A DNA stretch of 64,000 nt from Spinellus fusiger. Its lineage: Eukaryota; Mucoromycota; Mucoromycetes; Mucorales; Phycomycetaceae. The stretch covers positions 99,637 through 163,636 of the forward strand of contig JALLLS010000079.1 of the NCBI GenBank assembly GCA_025094145.1, written 5' to 3'. A program made the translations under genes and the position numbers. Of the stretch, positions 34,682-46,639 are shown piece by piece. How positions within the stretch are numbered: the stretch's first letter is position 1; every line of letters starts with the position of its first letter. The notes beneath the pieces were generated by a model. That model saw nothing but the letters and a program-made list of their open reading frames with translations, ran no database searches and was not told the DNA's origin.

Positions 34682-37289
34682 CTCTTCAAAATAACGGATT
34701 GCTTTTCTGTATTGGCCTTGAAGACGACAAATCTCATCTTTTGATGTGCAAATATCATTAACGTGCTCGTCATGCGTCTCCATCAACTCAAAGCAACTGA
34801 GGGTACGGTCATACTCCCTACACAACAGCCATAAAAATGAGCAACCTACAAGAATAAATAAATAAATAAAAATATACCTACGCTAGATGACAATAGCACT
34901 CTCCAAAACTGTACCACAGAGACTGCCAGAAATTATGTAAGTTCTTATGCCTCTCGTCTGTAGCCACAATTGCCATGCTCAACCCATCCAAGGCAGCTTG
35001 GTAACTAATGTCATAATGAATCAACTGTATATTTTCAATATATTCAGTCCCACTTATTTTGATTGCTTTAAGTAATATATTCTCATCTCAAGGAACACAT
35101 GAGGATCTTTTTTTTTATATAAATTTTGTTGCTCTTGGATAAATTCTTAATAGCCTCATTCATGAAAGCACATGCATCACTCAAACCCATCAAGGCATAC
35201 TCTATAAATGGATTGTCATTTAAGACATCCCTAGTATCAAAAAATACATTCAGTTAAAATGAAAGAAAGAAATATATAAAAAGGTATTGAGTTGTTCACT
35301 TACAGGAAGTAGCTCTTTGTTGAGGAATAGTCTTAGTTCATCAAATAATAAAGGGCCACTGCATACCCTGTTTGGAACTTATCAGATAATAGATCCGTAA
35401 GATCAGTAATAAGTTGATGGAGTTCAACCTCCATCTTCAGTTCATAATGGCACAAGGCCAGGATTAGAATAATCCGAACATAGTATGGGTCCTTCTGACG
35501 TACTCTATAGAATAGAATCCTAGGTTTGAGTTGTCTATTCTCCAACGACATTGGGTGGTGAATGTCCTTACCTCAGACATACCTTCAGAGCCTCTTGGTA
35601 GTGACTATTGCTAAAGTAAACCGCTGCTTTACTCAACAACAAGTCTGTTCAGTCTTTTAATCCCAGGTGGGTTCTTACCACATTCTCGGCTGCATCAACA
35701 TCTCTTAGATGAGCATACTGTAGAGTTCTATGAGTCCACGGAATGCGCAACAAGATCACTTACCTGTCTGATCTTCATCAAATACAAAGATCGGATCACT
35801 TCATCATTGAATCCACAGTGTTTTTCATAGTCAGGACCTGTCACAAAGGCTCATTATAATAGCCGAGTTATTATCCTTTCCTTTTCTCATTCCAAAAAAC
35901 AAACACATTGAAGTGTCATGACTCTTATCTATATCCTCTGACAGTAGCTTATTATCTACCAAGAGATCCAGTGCTTAGACATCTCTTCATTATTCCATAG
36001 TCCTTGATATAAAAGAAAAGTACTTTACCTCACAGCACCGTGTATCTATTGTCGGTGCATCCACAAATTGATCCGATGCTAGATCTGGTTGATCCAACTT
36101 CATATAGGCTCTTCCTATTTCCAAACTGATCAAAGACTTCACCTAATGATGGATCAATACGGATGTATTAGTACAAGAACATAGGAGGTGATCAGAGGAT
36201 TATTATCTATAGTGTGTTTTCTAATGTACCTTGATGGTGTCTGAGGGAGTAAACTTTATTCCCCCATACAAATAAACAAATGAACATAGTTAGTTACTTT
36301 AGTGGTTGGTTGGTTAGTAATAAGAAAAGGTACTTGCTTGTTTTATCAAATGGAATACGGGTGCCAATGTAATTCAATGTCTCCTGGTAACGTCCCAATA
36401 TGTTCTATAAGAAATACACATGCATGTATCTATACAGTGTTCTATGTAGTTGCTTACCACACACACAGCCGCAAAGTATTGGCCACGGACTTCACCCTTT
36501 ACAAGGTCGTCTCTGTTCAGCAAATATAAGGCTCTTTCATGTTGACCTGTTTGCATGTAGAGTCCAATCAAGTCGAGATAGTCGCTGTTGGTTCGATCTA
36601 CAGTGCACATATATATGAAAAGAGAATGTTTCTTATTTAATATATATATATTCTCACTCTCACCCCTTGTATTGAGTAGAGTATCTTCCTTACCTGACAT
36701 GTCAACAATCTTCTCAGCACAGTAGATAGCATTGTAGGGTGAATGGTTATCCATCGCCCCCAGAAAAAGTTCTTTTAACTGGCTCTTTATGTCCTTTTGG
36801 AAGACATTGGCCAGAGGTCGTTTAGTTTTGTCCTGAGGTGTAGCATCGTATTGGATCGCCTCATTATCAGACTTTTTCTTGGGAGCAATTGAGCTCAAGA
36901 GCAGGCTGGCTTCATCCTTGTTAAAGAGAGAGATTTCTTGGGGTGTACTCTGCTGAGGACTCATTATGACACAGTTTACTGCCACTTTCATTAGAGCGTT
37001 TGGGTGAAGAGTCAAAAGAGTGTTGGGAAATATGGTCTTCCTGTATAGGTAACTGGCTCTGGATATTGACCTGGGTAGAGAGGTAGTCGCGTAAAGGAGA
37101 CTCGGATGGATCTTGTCTCAGGGTGGATAGGAGGCTGTGGGACATTTAAGGACGTGAACTTGACTTTCCTGTGGGAGACTGTGAGCCAGATTGCAAAGAA
37201 AAGTGTCTTGTAAGAGACAGCAAAGAAGAGTGCTTTTTAGGAGTCTGTGGGAAAGATCTTGAGGATTGGCGAAGAGGTGTCAATGTCAT
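34682..37289 (-). pseudogene. CDC16: CDC16/APC6-like TPR gene, decayed
   Basis: From the start at 37289 (MTLTPLRQSSRSFPQTPKKH) an in-frame TAA appears just before 37146. The next part shifts frame near 36990. Exon-like pieces then show TPR units in the order of the anaphase-promoting complex subunit Cdc16: SPYNAIYCAEKIVDMS, YLDLIGLYMQTGQHERALYL, LISLEIGRAYMKLDQPDLAS, NSHYQEALK, DPYYVRIILILALCHYELKM, DKFQTGYAVALYYL, then LWYSFGECYCHLA, REYDRTLSCFELME and RLQGQYRKAIRYFEE. Several joins need frame changes (for example near 35350). Conserved small and aromatic positions are often replaced. Cdc16 is normally essential, so an intact copy should exist elsewhere. A Tc1 derivative begins 42 bp upstream of the start, where the promoter would be. 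Confidence 0.6.
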
Positions 37290-37330
37290 GGTGCTTTAGA
37301 CTATCAACGTGCAGATGGCAAACCAAGTTT

Positions 37331-38153
37331 TATTTTTTATTCTTCAAAAATAAAATAGAGGTCTTTTTCTTTTCTTTTATAACTTATTCAAAAAATGACT
37401 TTAGTCAATGAAAATCAGCCAACTCTTAGACAAGAACATAAAGATAGTCCTATCAAAAGAAGAGAGCATGCTATGTTTATTAGAGGTCAAATCATAGGAC
37501 AATGGAAAAGACATGTTACTTATCAAGAGATTTCTGACGATCTTGACATCCCAAAGAGCACAGTGGGCAGGATCGTTCTATTGTATAAAAACAAAGGCAT
37601 AACTCGGCCACAAAATGCATACAGGAAGACCTGAAAATGTTTCATCTACTTCAAAACTGGCTATTGTTTTTTTCTATTCACAGAAACCCTATGCAAACAA
37701 TTGCATATCATTTGAAAAATATGAATGATGCAGGCGTGAATATTTGCCGTAGCACATTTTTTAAATACATGAATGAGCTCGAGTTTTCTTCATGTTCACC
37801 ATCAAGAAAACCTTGCATGACATATATTCACAAGCATAACCAATACAAAACAGCTTGAATGATATTTGCGTAGTGAATGGGAGAAGATCCCAAATGAATT
37901 TCTGGGAAATTTAGTGGATAGTATGCCAAGGAAGTGCTCTGCTGTGATGAAGAATAAAGGCTTTGCTACAAAGCAATGAACAATATATTTATAATAAAAA
38001 TGTAGACAATCATCTAAAGAACAACCATTCCAAATCTTGTGCTATTCCATAAACCTTTTATTATGAACATCTTAGACTGATAGATATGCCTTTAATTTTC
38101 AAAAAAAATCAAAATAATCGATTTTTTGTTTATTCACTTATTACTTGGGACTG
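37331..38153 (+). mobile_element. Tc1/mariner deletion derivative, copy 2 (left end lost)
   Basis: Nearly identical to 14146-14961, including the internal deletion. The right end TTATTACTTGGGACTG is intact and followed by TA; the left terminal repeat (about 40 bases) is missing. Confidence 0.82.
37395..37979 (+). pseudogene. Tc1 transposase remnant lacking the DDE core, copy 2
   Basis: Same two N-terminal frames as copy 1, with identical helix-turn-helix residues in the first and two substitutions in the second (VNICRSTFF against VDICRSTFL), followed by the same C-terminal tail to 37979. No catalytic core. Confidence 0.78.
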
Positions 38154-38502
38154 TATACTTAAAAAACAGGAAACTAACACTTAGCAATTTGTAAATAAAA
38201 TAAAATAAAAATAAAAATAAACAGTTACAAAATCAATGGTCTGGGATAAAGTATCTTTGATAAGCTGTAGTGTATTTGAATGCAGTGGATAAACCTTTTA
38301 GAGATAGTATAAGAGTACAACAGCCTGCATTAGTATGTGTTATATTTGGTGGTTATTTCCTTGAAGTTATTCTATTTGTAATAATCATTAGAATATAATA
38401 AAAGAATAATATACAAGTTGAACGAAAATACTCCAAGTTAAATGTCATTTCTTCTTGATTATATATCAAAAAAGAAACTCATCCTTCTCTCTCTTCAAAT
38501 AG

Positions 38503-38752
38503 GTGTTCAAACCAAAAACGTATGAAAGACAAGACATTGAGGCTTTGGAATCGTGATCTAGCTGCTACATTGAACTTTGGACATATTCTAATGTCTCAAA
38601 GGGAAAATGGTACCCGCCCAGAGCACTTTTGTAAATATAACAAAAGAAAGCATGACTCCAAGGATACAACTAGAACCAATAAAAGGTCCAAGCCTTCTGG
38701 TTCATCTCTATTTTTCTCCTCCCCAGTTATCGCTGGAGCCGCGATTGACTAA
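38503..38752 (+). pseudogene. Fanzor C-terminal exon fragment, copy D
   Basis: After an acceptor (CTTCAAATAG) the frame reads CSNQKRMKDKTLRLWNRDLA, then ATLNFGHILMSQREN with GTRPEHFCKYNKRK and a basic tail to the stop at 38750. LWNRDLAATLNF is the last RuvC motif of the same Fanzor subfamily as copy C. No upstream coding region was recognised, and the preceding DNA belongs to the Tc1 derivative. No CACACC termini were seen, so this is an orphan exon. Confidence 0.7.
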
Positions 38753-39944
38753 CTGACGGAAACCCCATGATACAGGTAAACTATCTAAAAAGTGATAATG
38801 AAGTGTATCTTATTGAATTTTGTCATATAAACAAAGACATAATGATGTCTAGTAAGGATATTACCAAGAGATCAATGTGCATGCAAAAAAAAAAGCTGAT
38901 ATCTGCTCAGAGAGCCCACCACTCTATAACTAACAAGCCCGTAGAATTATAGGGATGAAAGCCCATAAGATCGTAGGCTTAAGAATTAGAGTAAGATACA
39001 AACTAACTCAGGAGTTGATTCAAATGATCCTTCATCTCTTCTCTAAATTTGGCAATGAAGCAAAATTCAAAGTAGGCTTTGTGCAGGGCCAGTTAAATGC
39101 AACTCAAGAGGAAGCGTAATGTAACTTGAGATTTGTTCTTTGGAAAAAGTAGTTGATTCTCTTTGAAGAAGTGAATGCGAAAAGGAGATTTGCTATTTGC
39201 ACATTAGTGGCTGCTAAAGTGGCGTGAGTCAACCAATTTGTACTGCACTGCTTCCACACTGTGCTACCTCTGCTATGGTGCACGTCATAACGTGTCGGCC
39301 TAGTAAATAAAAAATACAAAAAAAAATTGCTACCCCTGCTACCAACAATATTCTTCTGCTGCCCAGCAAATTGTATTTGAAGGATACATGCATGTAGATA
39401 CCTCCTACCAAAAAGAGTTCTATATGGACCCTCATGCTAATAATGAGAAAGAGAAACAGGAAAAAGCTAAAATGTTTATTGAATCGCACTTAAGCACTGT
39501 TAGAGTGCGGCCCAGGCATACTTTAAGAATAGAGCGTATTCGTTTAAGCTCTGTGACCATCATCACAAGCTTAATACCGAGTCAAAGGTCTAGATTTGTA
39601 TTGAACATTATGTTTAGTGCGCTCATTCTGTAAAGTATGCCACCTCTGCGCTTGTATCAAAGTCGGTAGATGTAAAAGATGGTGGTCTTTTCGCAAAACA
39701 CCGCTAGATACGCTGTCTACTAGTGTGTAGTAGGCTGGCTTTGATACAGCGCGTTTAACTTAATCAACTTAAACCGCAGAAACAGTGTATTTTTTTTATT
39801 GCCCTGCCATCCTCAATACCACAGCGGTTTTTTTCTTATAGATGACATTTGAATATGGCTTTTTATTATTATTATATTCAAGCTAATATTGAAGATAAAT
39901 AATAAAAATCATTACTACAGTGACTTGCGAAAATCTTAGGTATA
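38753..39944. other. Intergenic, possible relics
   Basis: No intact gene. A frame at 39388-39633 contains EKEKQEKAKMFIESHLSTVR, which resembles sequence inside intron 2 of the gene at 41976 (KEQEKSKVFIES), hinting at a second broken copy of that family or a shared element. Confidence 0.3.
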
Positions 39945-41070
39945 TTTTTTACACTCCGATATGATTGTTGTATGGAGAAATAGTTATTGCTTTTAATAAA
40001 AACACACAGTAGAAACTTAAAAATTGGATGAGCTATATAGAAGGTCAACTGGATAATAAATACAAATCTATTGGGTGGAAACTCTTAACATTTAGTGTTT
40101 CCACCCTTGGTCTCTGTCACAGCCCAACATCTCCGATGTATGCTGGCAATGATGTTGTTAGTAATCTCCTTGGGGATTTTCTTCCATTCTTGGACCAAGA
40201 GAGCCTTCAGATTCTGGAGAGTGCTTGCTGAGGTCACTCTCTTTCGAACTGACTTGTCCAGTTTCTCCCAAAGATGCTCCATTGGGTTCAGATTAGGGCT
40301 TTGAGAGGGCCACCCCTCCACCGTAACAATTCTATCAACACCTTCACCAGAAAAGAGAACCCCACACTATCACCCCACCACCATCACCCAACCTCATCTT
40401 TAGTTTGGCATTCTTTAGGAATATTCCCTCCTTCCTGTGTACCACTCTGTTGCGGTGGTTGTTGCCTATCAACTGGTACTTTGACTCATCAGACCAGATG
40501 GCCACCCTCCAGTCTTCTTCTGTCCTTCTTCTGTCCAGTGGAGGTGGACCTTGACCCAAGCAAGCCTCAACTTCTTGTGCTTGTCGGTGAGATCAGGCTT
40601 TCTGATCATCCTCTAAGACAGGAGGCCAGGTTTCTTTATCATTTTCTGAAATATCATCATGGACACTTGGGTGTCCATTCCCATGTGAAACTTCTTTCAT
40701 GTCTCTTTCATTCAGAATAGACTTGCTCCCAGATATCTTCCCTGCTTTGAAACAGACAGTTTCCCTATATCTCTTCATGATAAGGCATACAGTGGGATTA
40801 CTGACACCAAACATGACTGCAATATTCACTTGTGTTGCATCCAAAGTCAATACAGAGACATGTCTAATATAAGTAGCACCAGTCAATTGCATTAACACTG
40901 ATAAGTAATTAGGATCATATGTGTAGACTCAACTACAGGAAGCATGTACCTGTAACCATGGCAATTCACTAGTATATAAAGAGTTGTATATTCCACCAAA
41001 TAAAAGCAATCTATTCTTGGATAAAGTCGTGTCATCCTCAGTTCCTTTATTCTTCAGTTTGAATAAAACA
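39945..41070 (-). repeat. Inverted duplication, arm 1 (dead Tc1 element)
   Basis: These 1126 bases match 44097-45222 in reverse with almost no differences; both arms have the same length and encode the same broken transposase pieces, with one substitution in one frame. A possible Tc1 end (CAGTGACTTGCGAAAATC) lies just outside this arm at 39918 and is absent from the other arm. Confidence 0.9.
40085..40898 (-). pseudogene. Tc1-like transposase relic in arm 1
   Basis: Pieces in order on the minus strand: a helix-turn-helix region (IAVMFGVSNPTVCLIMKRY), a stop after VLEDDQKA, RVAIWSDESKYQL (first catalytic Asp), GGVIVWGSLFW, then a jump straight to QSPNLNPMEHLWEKLDKSVR (final acidic residue) and the C-terminal tail RRCWAVTETKGGNTKC. 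The segment with the second Asp is deleted, so the enzyme is dead. Confidence 0.85.
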
Positions 41071-41400
41071 ACTTGTCTGGTGCCATATTGGGTGGCCTTG
41101 TGGACAATAAGTTTATGAGTAATGTCGTCAATATTTTCTTTATGTTTCCAATAGGCTTGGTAACTTTTTTTGTTATGTTAGAAATGATAGATTTTATAAT
41201 GAAAAAAGAAATAATGAATGAGTAAAAAAAATTTTCTTTTTTTGAGCAAAATAAAGGTCTGAAAGTGATATAAGTTATATATTTTTTGCTGAAAACTGTA
41301 TCTACTCTTATCGTGCATGGCTCAGTCAATTATATATATAAAGATGAATCTGCATTTGACACCAACATAAAATATCTCTTATGATAGATCGACTCATAAT

Positions 41401-41830
41401 ATGCCTGCCAAAGCAAAGACTTCTTCTACCATAGACGAATCCCATACTATTTTAGGCGCAATTTTATCAGTAGGAGTTGTCAAAATAGGTGTCAGAGCTA
41501 CCCAAATAAGAGAAAAGACTAAGGTTATTAGGGCCCATGAAAAAAAAATTGAAAATACCCAGACAAACTCTAAAAGAAGAGTCATTATATTGAGTTTTTG
41601 ATAGAAATCTTAAATCAGTTGGATAAATTTCCAAAGATGAAAGGTTTTTACCTCGTCTTGGCAATAAATACCCTCATACAATAATCTCTGAGACATGTAA
41701 CATCTTACCTATAAAAAAACGCACCGAGAAACTGTATCCAGTATTATATCAACGTTTTCCCCAAGTGTTTAAACAAAGAATCAATAAATAAATAATACGC
41801 AAATTGACTAAAAAACTGCTATTTGATTTT
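41401..41830 (+). pseudogene. Fragment of another Tc1-like transposase
   Basis: The frame from 41401 holds HTILGAILSVGVVKIGVR, close to the TTTILGAIS block of the transposase at 31 kb. It is followed after 41600 by ILNQLDKFPKMKGFYLVL, matching the region before the second catalytic Asp, which is lost. Short, shifted and without recognisable ends. Confidence 0.55.
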
Positions 41831-41975
41831 TGCAAAAACCGCCAACTGAAATTTTTAAGTACGCTGATTGGTGTTTTGTGATCTGCCATTTAGAATTTTT
41901 TGATAAAAACATCACTTTTTTTTCTTATTTACAAAGCTTTTCTTTTCATATATCTTCTACTTCTAATATATTACC

Positions 41976-43913
41976 ATGTCAAAAGAGGCAAAAGAGTTCA
42001 TTGCCAAGCAAAAGAAGCTCTTTATAAAAATTAACAATGTAGCACTCAATGACATTGAAGAAGTGAGTATTAATTGTTATTTAGCTTTGTCTATTATTAT
42101 TGACTAGATTGTTCTTTTGTAGGAGCTAGAAAAGAGCGACAAAAAGAACAAGAGAAAAGTAAAGTGTTTATTGAATCGTGATTAATTACTATTTTGCGCG
42201 TTACTAACGACATTGTTTACAATAGAAGCCAATTGTTGATAGAAACGCGGGAAAAAGAAGAAAGGTTTGACACTGAATTTATTCATAACATACCTATCAT
42301 AATTTTATTTATTTATTTTTGTTAGATTATTGCCACGAGCAATCCTGTCACATCATTCCTCAATGAATTTAAAAATACAAACAAGGGCAAGAAGGCCAGA
42401 TACTTCGACATGTGTGTATATGTTTATCTACATTTTTATTGCAATATCTATACTTACCTACTCCTTTTTTATATTGTTATAAGCATTACAAAAAACTACA
42501 TAATTGATATGACAGATCGAAGCGAAGGCTCACAGGCCATTCTGTTCTCAGATGATTTAAAAGACTATCTTAAAAACATCTGTATCAGAAATCTTCCCAA
42601 GCCTGATTTCTCCAACATTAACATCATCAAGAGATTTGAGTCAAAGGTAAACCTAATTTATTATATGTGATCAAGACCATTTTTGAATTGCTTCACTTTG
42701 AAAATAATAATCGTATTGGGCTTTCTTTGCTACCTCTACCACTATTGATGTTTTTCGACCTACAAATTATAATAGAAAGTGAAAAAATAGGCTTCATCAC
42801 CTCTATTATACATTTATTTCCATCATAAAAATAACTAAATATTTGCATAATAGAACAATTCATTATCTGTTGCTCATATGAAAAAGTTTCTAAAGTCCTT
42901 AAACTCTTTTGAATCAAAAACTAGCCAAGAAAGACGATATATAAATATCTATAAGTATATGTAAGCATTTGTAGAAGGATGATTTAATCTTCCTTTTTCT
43001 AACACACTACATAGCCTTGAAATGCATCTGCATAAGGAGTATATTTTTATGCCTCAAAATGTTAGATTATATTCTGAACAAGACTTTATTGTTAAGTTTT
43101 GGTCCTACGTGTTTGAAGAGGCCTTTAGTAATAGTGGGTTATGCCTATACTGGTAAGTCAAAATTGAATATGATTAAATCACGCGTGGCCATTAAATTAT
43201 AGAGTTTACTTCGTTTAGGGGCGATACTATGCCCACAAAAGCAAAGAAGGAATAGAAAATTGACATGAAAATTGACCTTCGCGTTTTGTATTGTTCAAAT
43301 ACAAAAAGATCTGATACCAGTGTTGGCGAGTTTGCCAAGAAGGCAACCAAAAGCAAACTTTACAGTGATAAGCTTAAGCAAGCTATCATATCAAAGTATC
43401 ATCTAAACACCTTTCTTCTCTCTGGCCTCTCCTCTTCAGCAGCAATAGTCCCACTAGTCCAGATAATGGGTTTTGATTGCCACTTGTGCGTCCTAAGACA
43501 AGTTGAGGACTTTTATATCTTGGAAGCCGTTGACTCAATCGCTTTTCCCACAACACACAAATCAATAAAAGATAGTGGCATTGAGAGGTTGATGGAATGC
43601 CTGGAAAAGGCCAAGGTAAAGCATTTAGCTTCTAGACTACAATTGAATGTTTATTCACATTAGTTTACTTTCATAGAGCCTGTGCCTATCGCTCAAAAAG
43701 GCCATAAAAGAAAATAGCCTTAGCAAGTCAGTTCGAAAGATGGAGAACATCCTCACACAGAAAGAAGAGAAAGAAAGATGCGCTGTTCGTGCCATGATTT
43801 GGCCTTCCCAAGAAGAAGATGAGAAAAAGAATGAGGATGAGGATGAAGATGAGGATGAAGATGCCTGTGAAGAAGATGGTGATGAAATAGATAAAGAAAA
43901 GGATGATGACTGA
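41976..43913 (+). pseudogene. Multi-exon gene of unrecognised family with acidic tail; one premature stop
   Basis: Likely exons: 41976-42062, 42123-42158, about 42225-42263, about 42326-42410, about 42490-42645, about 43014-43148, 43219-43615, 43677-43913. Pieces include FIAKQKKLFIKINNVALNDI, SNPVTSFLNEFKNTNKGKKA, DMTDRSEGSQAILFSDDL, FIVKFWSYVFEEAFSNSGL, WGDTMPTKAKKE, then KIDLRVLYCSNTKRSDTSVG with EFAKKATKSKLY, and LVQIMGFDCHLCVLRQVED. The last exon ends in a Glu/Asp-rich tail. I do not recognise the function; it resembles in style an uncharacterised family expanded in Mucoromycota. A TAG at 43253-43255 interrupts the frame between KKE and KIDMK; everything else is open and spliceable, so it is a recent pseudogene or has an unusual joint there. 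It lies in the loop of the inverted duplication. Confidence 0.5.
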
Positions 43914-44096
43914 AGATCTAGCTCATGTTAGATACTAGTAAAACCCTTTAGAGAGACAATTATTATTGTTAAAATTATTAAGTAATCTACTGATAATAAT
44001 GATTTTTTTTTCTTATTTTTTCAATCAGTATTAACTTTAATATTGAGGAACTATCAATATCTATAGAAAGTTTCATATGTTTACGTCTAAACCCTA

Positions 44097-45222
44097 TGTT
44101 TTATTCAAACTGAAGAATAAAGGAACTGAGGATGACACGACTTATCCAAGAATAGATTGCTTTTATTTGGTGGAATATACAACTCTTTATATACTAGTGA
44201 ATTGCCATGGTTACAGGTACATGCTTCCTGTAGTTGAGTCTACACATATGATCCTAATTACTTATCAGTGTTAATGCAATTGACTGGTGCTACTTATATT
44301 AGACATGTCTCTGTATTGACTTTGGATGCAACACAAGTGAATATTGCAGTCATGTTTGGTGTCAGTAATCCCACTGTATGCCTTATCATGAAGAGATATA
44401 GGGAAACTGTCTGTTTCAAAGCAGGGAAGATATCTGGGAGCAAGTCTATTCTGAATGAAAGAGACATGAAAGAAGTTTCACATGGGAATGGACACCCAAG
44501 TGTCCATGATGATATTTCAGAAAATGATAAAGAAACCTGGCCTCCTGTCTTAGAGGATGATCAGAAAGCCTGATCTCACCGACAAGCACAAGAAGTTGAG
44601 GCTTGCTTGGGTCAAGGTCCACCTCCACTGGACAGAAGAAGGACAGAAGAAGACTGGAGGGTGGCCATCTGGTCTGATGAGTCAAAGTACCAGTTGATAG
44701 GCAACAACCACCGCAACAGAGTGGTACACAGGAAGGAGGGAATATTCCTAAAGAATGCCAAACTAAAGATGAGGTTGGGTGATGGTGGTGGGGTGATAGT
44801 GTGGGGTTCTCTTTTCTGGTGAAGGTGTTGATAGAATTGTTACGGTGGAGGGGTGGCCCTCTCAAAGCCCTAATCTGAACCCAATGGAGCATCTTTGGGA
44901 GAAACTGGACAAGTCAGTTCGAAAGAGAGTGACCTCAGCAAGCACTCTCCAGAATCTGAAGGCTCTCTTGGTCCAAGAATGGAAGAAAATCCCCAAGGAG
45001 ATTACTAACAACATCATTGCCAGCATACATCGGAGATGTTGGGCTGTGACAGAGACCAAGGGTGGAAACACTAAATGTTAAGAGTTTCCACCCAATAGAT
45101 TTGTATTTATTATCCAGTTGACCTTCTATATAGTTCATCCAATTTTTAAGTTTCTACTGTGTGTTTTTATTAAAAGCAATAACTATTTCTCCATACAACA
45201 ATCATATCGGAGTGTAAAAAAA
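44097..45222 (+). repeat. Inverted duplication, arm 2 (dead Tc1 element)
   Basis: Reverse copy of 39945-41070. The inner border (TGTTTTATTCAAACTGAAG) matches the inner border of arm 1 exactly; outside the arms the sequences are unrelated. The two arms are 3026 bp apart. Confidence 0.9.
44268..45081 (+). pseudogene. Tc1-like transposase relic in arm 2
   Basis: Identical broken frames to arm 1: same stop after VLEDDQKA, same first catalytic Asp (WSDES), same deletion of the second Asp region, same SPNLNPMEHLW end. Confidence 0.85.
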
Positions 45223-45489
45223 GGGTTATATGATTTCCACTGGACACTGTACAATCTAGACTTTTGTAAAGTGATCCGGAGAAAGTGGTTCACCTTTTAA
45301 AAAACTCAGATATAACTTTATATAAAGTGAGAATCTAGAATTCTAAGTAGATTTTTAAAGTTCCATTATACTTATTGTATCAAGAAATAATTATTGTTTG
45401 TCATAAAAAAAATATACACTAAACATATCATGGACACATGAAAAATTGATTCTATATAAAGAGGATCAATAGAATAATAGATAAAGGCT

Positions 45490-46560
45490 TATTGGGTGAA
45501 AGCCTTCACTATTGTATGCTTCTAATCTTTACATATATCACAGCCTTATATCTCTAATGCATGCTCGAAATGAAGTTATATGTAGTATCTTTGGGAATTA
45601 TCTCTAATTCTTTCAATAGAATAGTCTCTAAATCTTGAAGGGTACTCCTTGGTGTCATTTTCTTACATGTTTATTTGTCAAATTTATCTCATAAATTCTC
45701 TGTAGGGCTCAAATCATGAATTTGTAAGGGTCACTCTTCTATAGCAACAATGCCTTTTTCTGAATTTCATTTATTGGACTCTTTGTTCTTACAATAGCTG
45801 AAATTTCTCCTCAACGGAACATAACCAATCTCCGGATTTAATACACTGAGGTGATTCAGTGGAGGTGGACCTTGACCCAAGCAAGCCTCAACTTCTTGTG
45901 CTTGTCGGTGAGATCATGCTTTCTGATCACCCTCTAAGACAGGAGGCCAGGTTTCTTTATCATTTTCTGAAATGTCATCACGGACACTTGGGTGGCCATT
46001 CCCCTGTGTGATAACTACATCTATCACTAGATTTAATCACACATCACCTCTCTATCAGTTAATTCTCTGTTCTTCCCGTCATTAATCACACATTCATTTA
46101 TTTATTTTATCATTAATATTTAGCACTTAGTGATTAGATAGTACCATAGAAATATCATTATAAATACTCATCCAATTGACTTAATAAAATCGGTATTCTG
46201 ATATCAGCTATCAGCTCATACTATCTACCATATCTCGTCTATTACGCACAACACCTAGTACTATCTGCCTACCTGTTTCCAGTGGTCCCTTACAACCTGT
46301 GAGGCTGCCCCATTGTCTAAGATGATTTCTTTGTCACCTTGCATGAAATATTTCTCTTGTCTCTTTCATTAAGAAAAGCTTGAGCCTCATGACTCTTTTG
46401 ACCTTGAAGCAAACAGTTTCTTTGTATCTTTCTACAATATGTGAAGCAGACTATGTACTAACCCCAAACCTAGCAAAAATGGTAGCCTAGCTAGTGCCAT
46501 TTATAGTAGCCTTTTGAACAATGAGACAATAGGTAGAGTATTAAAAAAAACTTGTTTCCA
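45490..46560 (-). repeat. Old copy of the same Tc1 family with a young patch
   Basis: Similar in order to arm 1 (40110 to 40880) but heavily diverged and AT-enriched, with an insertion of about 280 bases near 46010-46290. Within it, 45857-46003 is about 96 percent identical to 40535-40681, far more than its surroundings. Confidence 0.65.
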
Positions 46561-46639
46561 AGAGTTCTTTTGGTTTGTTCAACATTTTTAGATAAATTAA
46601 ATATCAGGGTGGGAAAGAAATAAAGGGAGTATCATTAAC

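Noticed and set aside
39655..39760. Short inverted repeat (TATCAAAG ... CTTTGATA) around an 80-bp gap
   Set aside because: Arms of only about 10 bp with a mismatch; expected by chance in AT-rich DNA.
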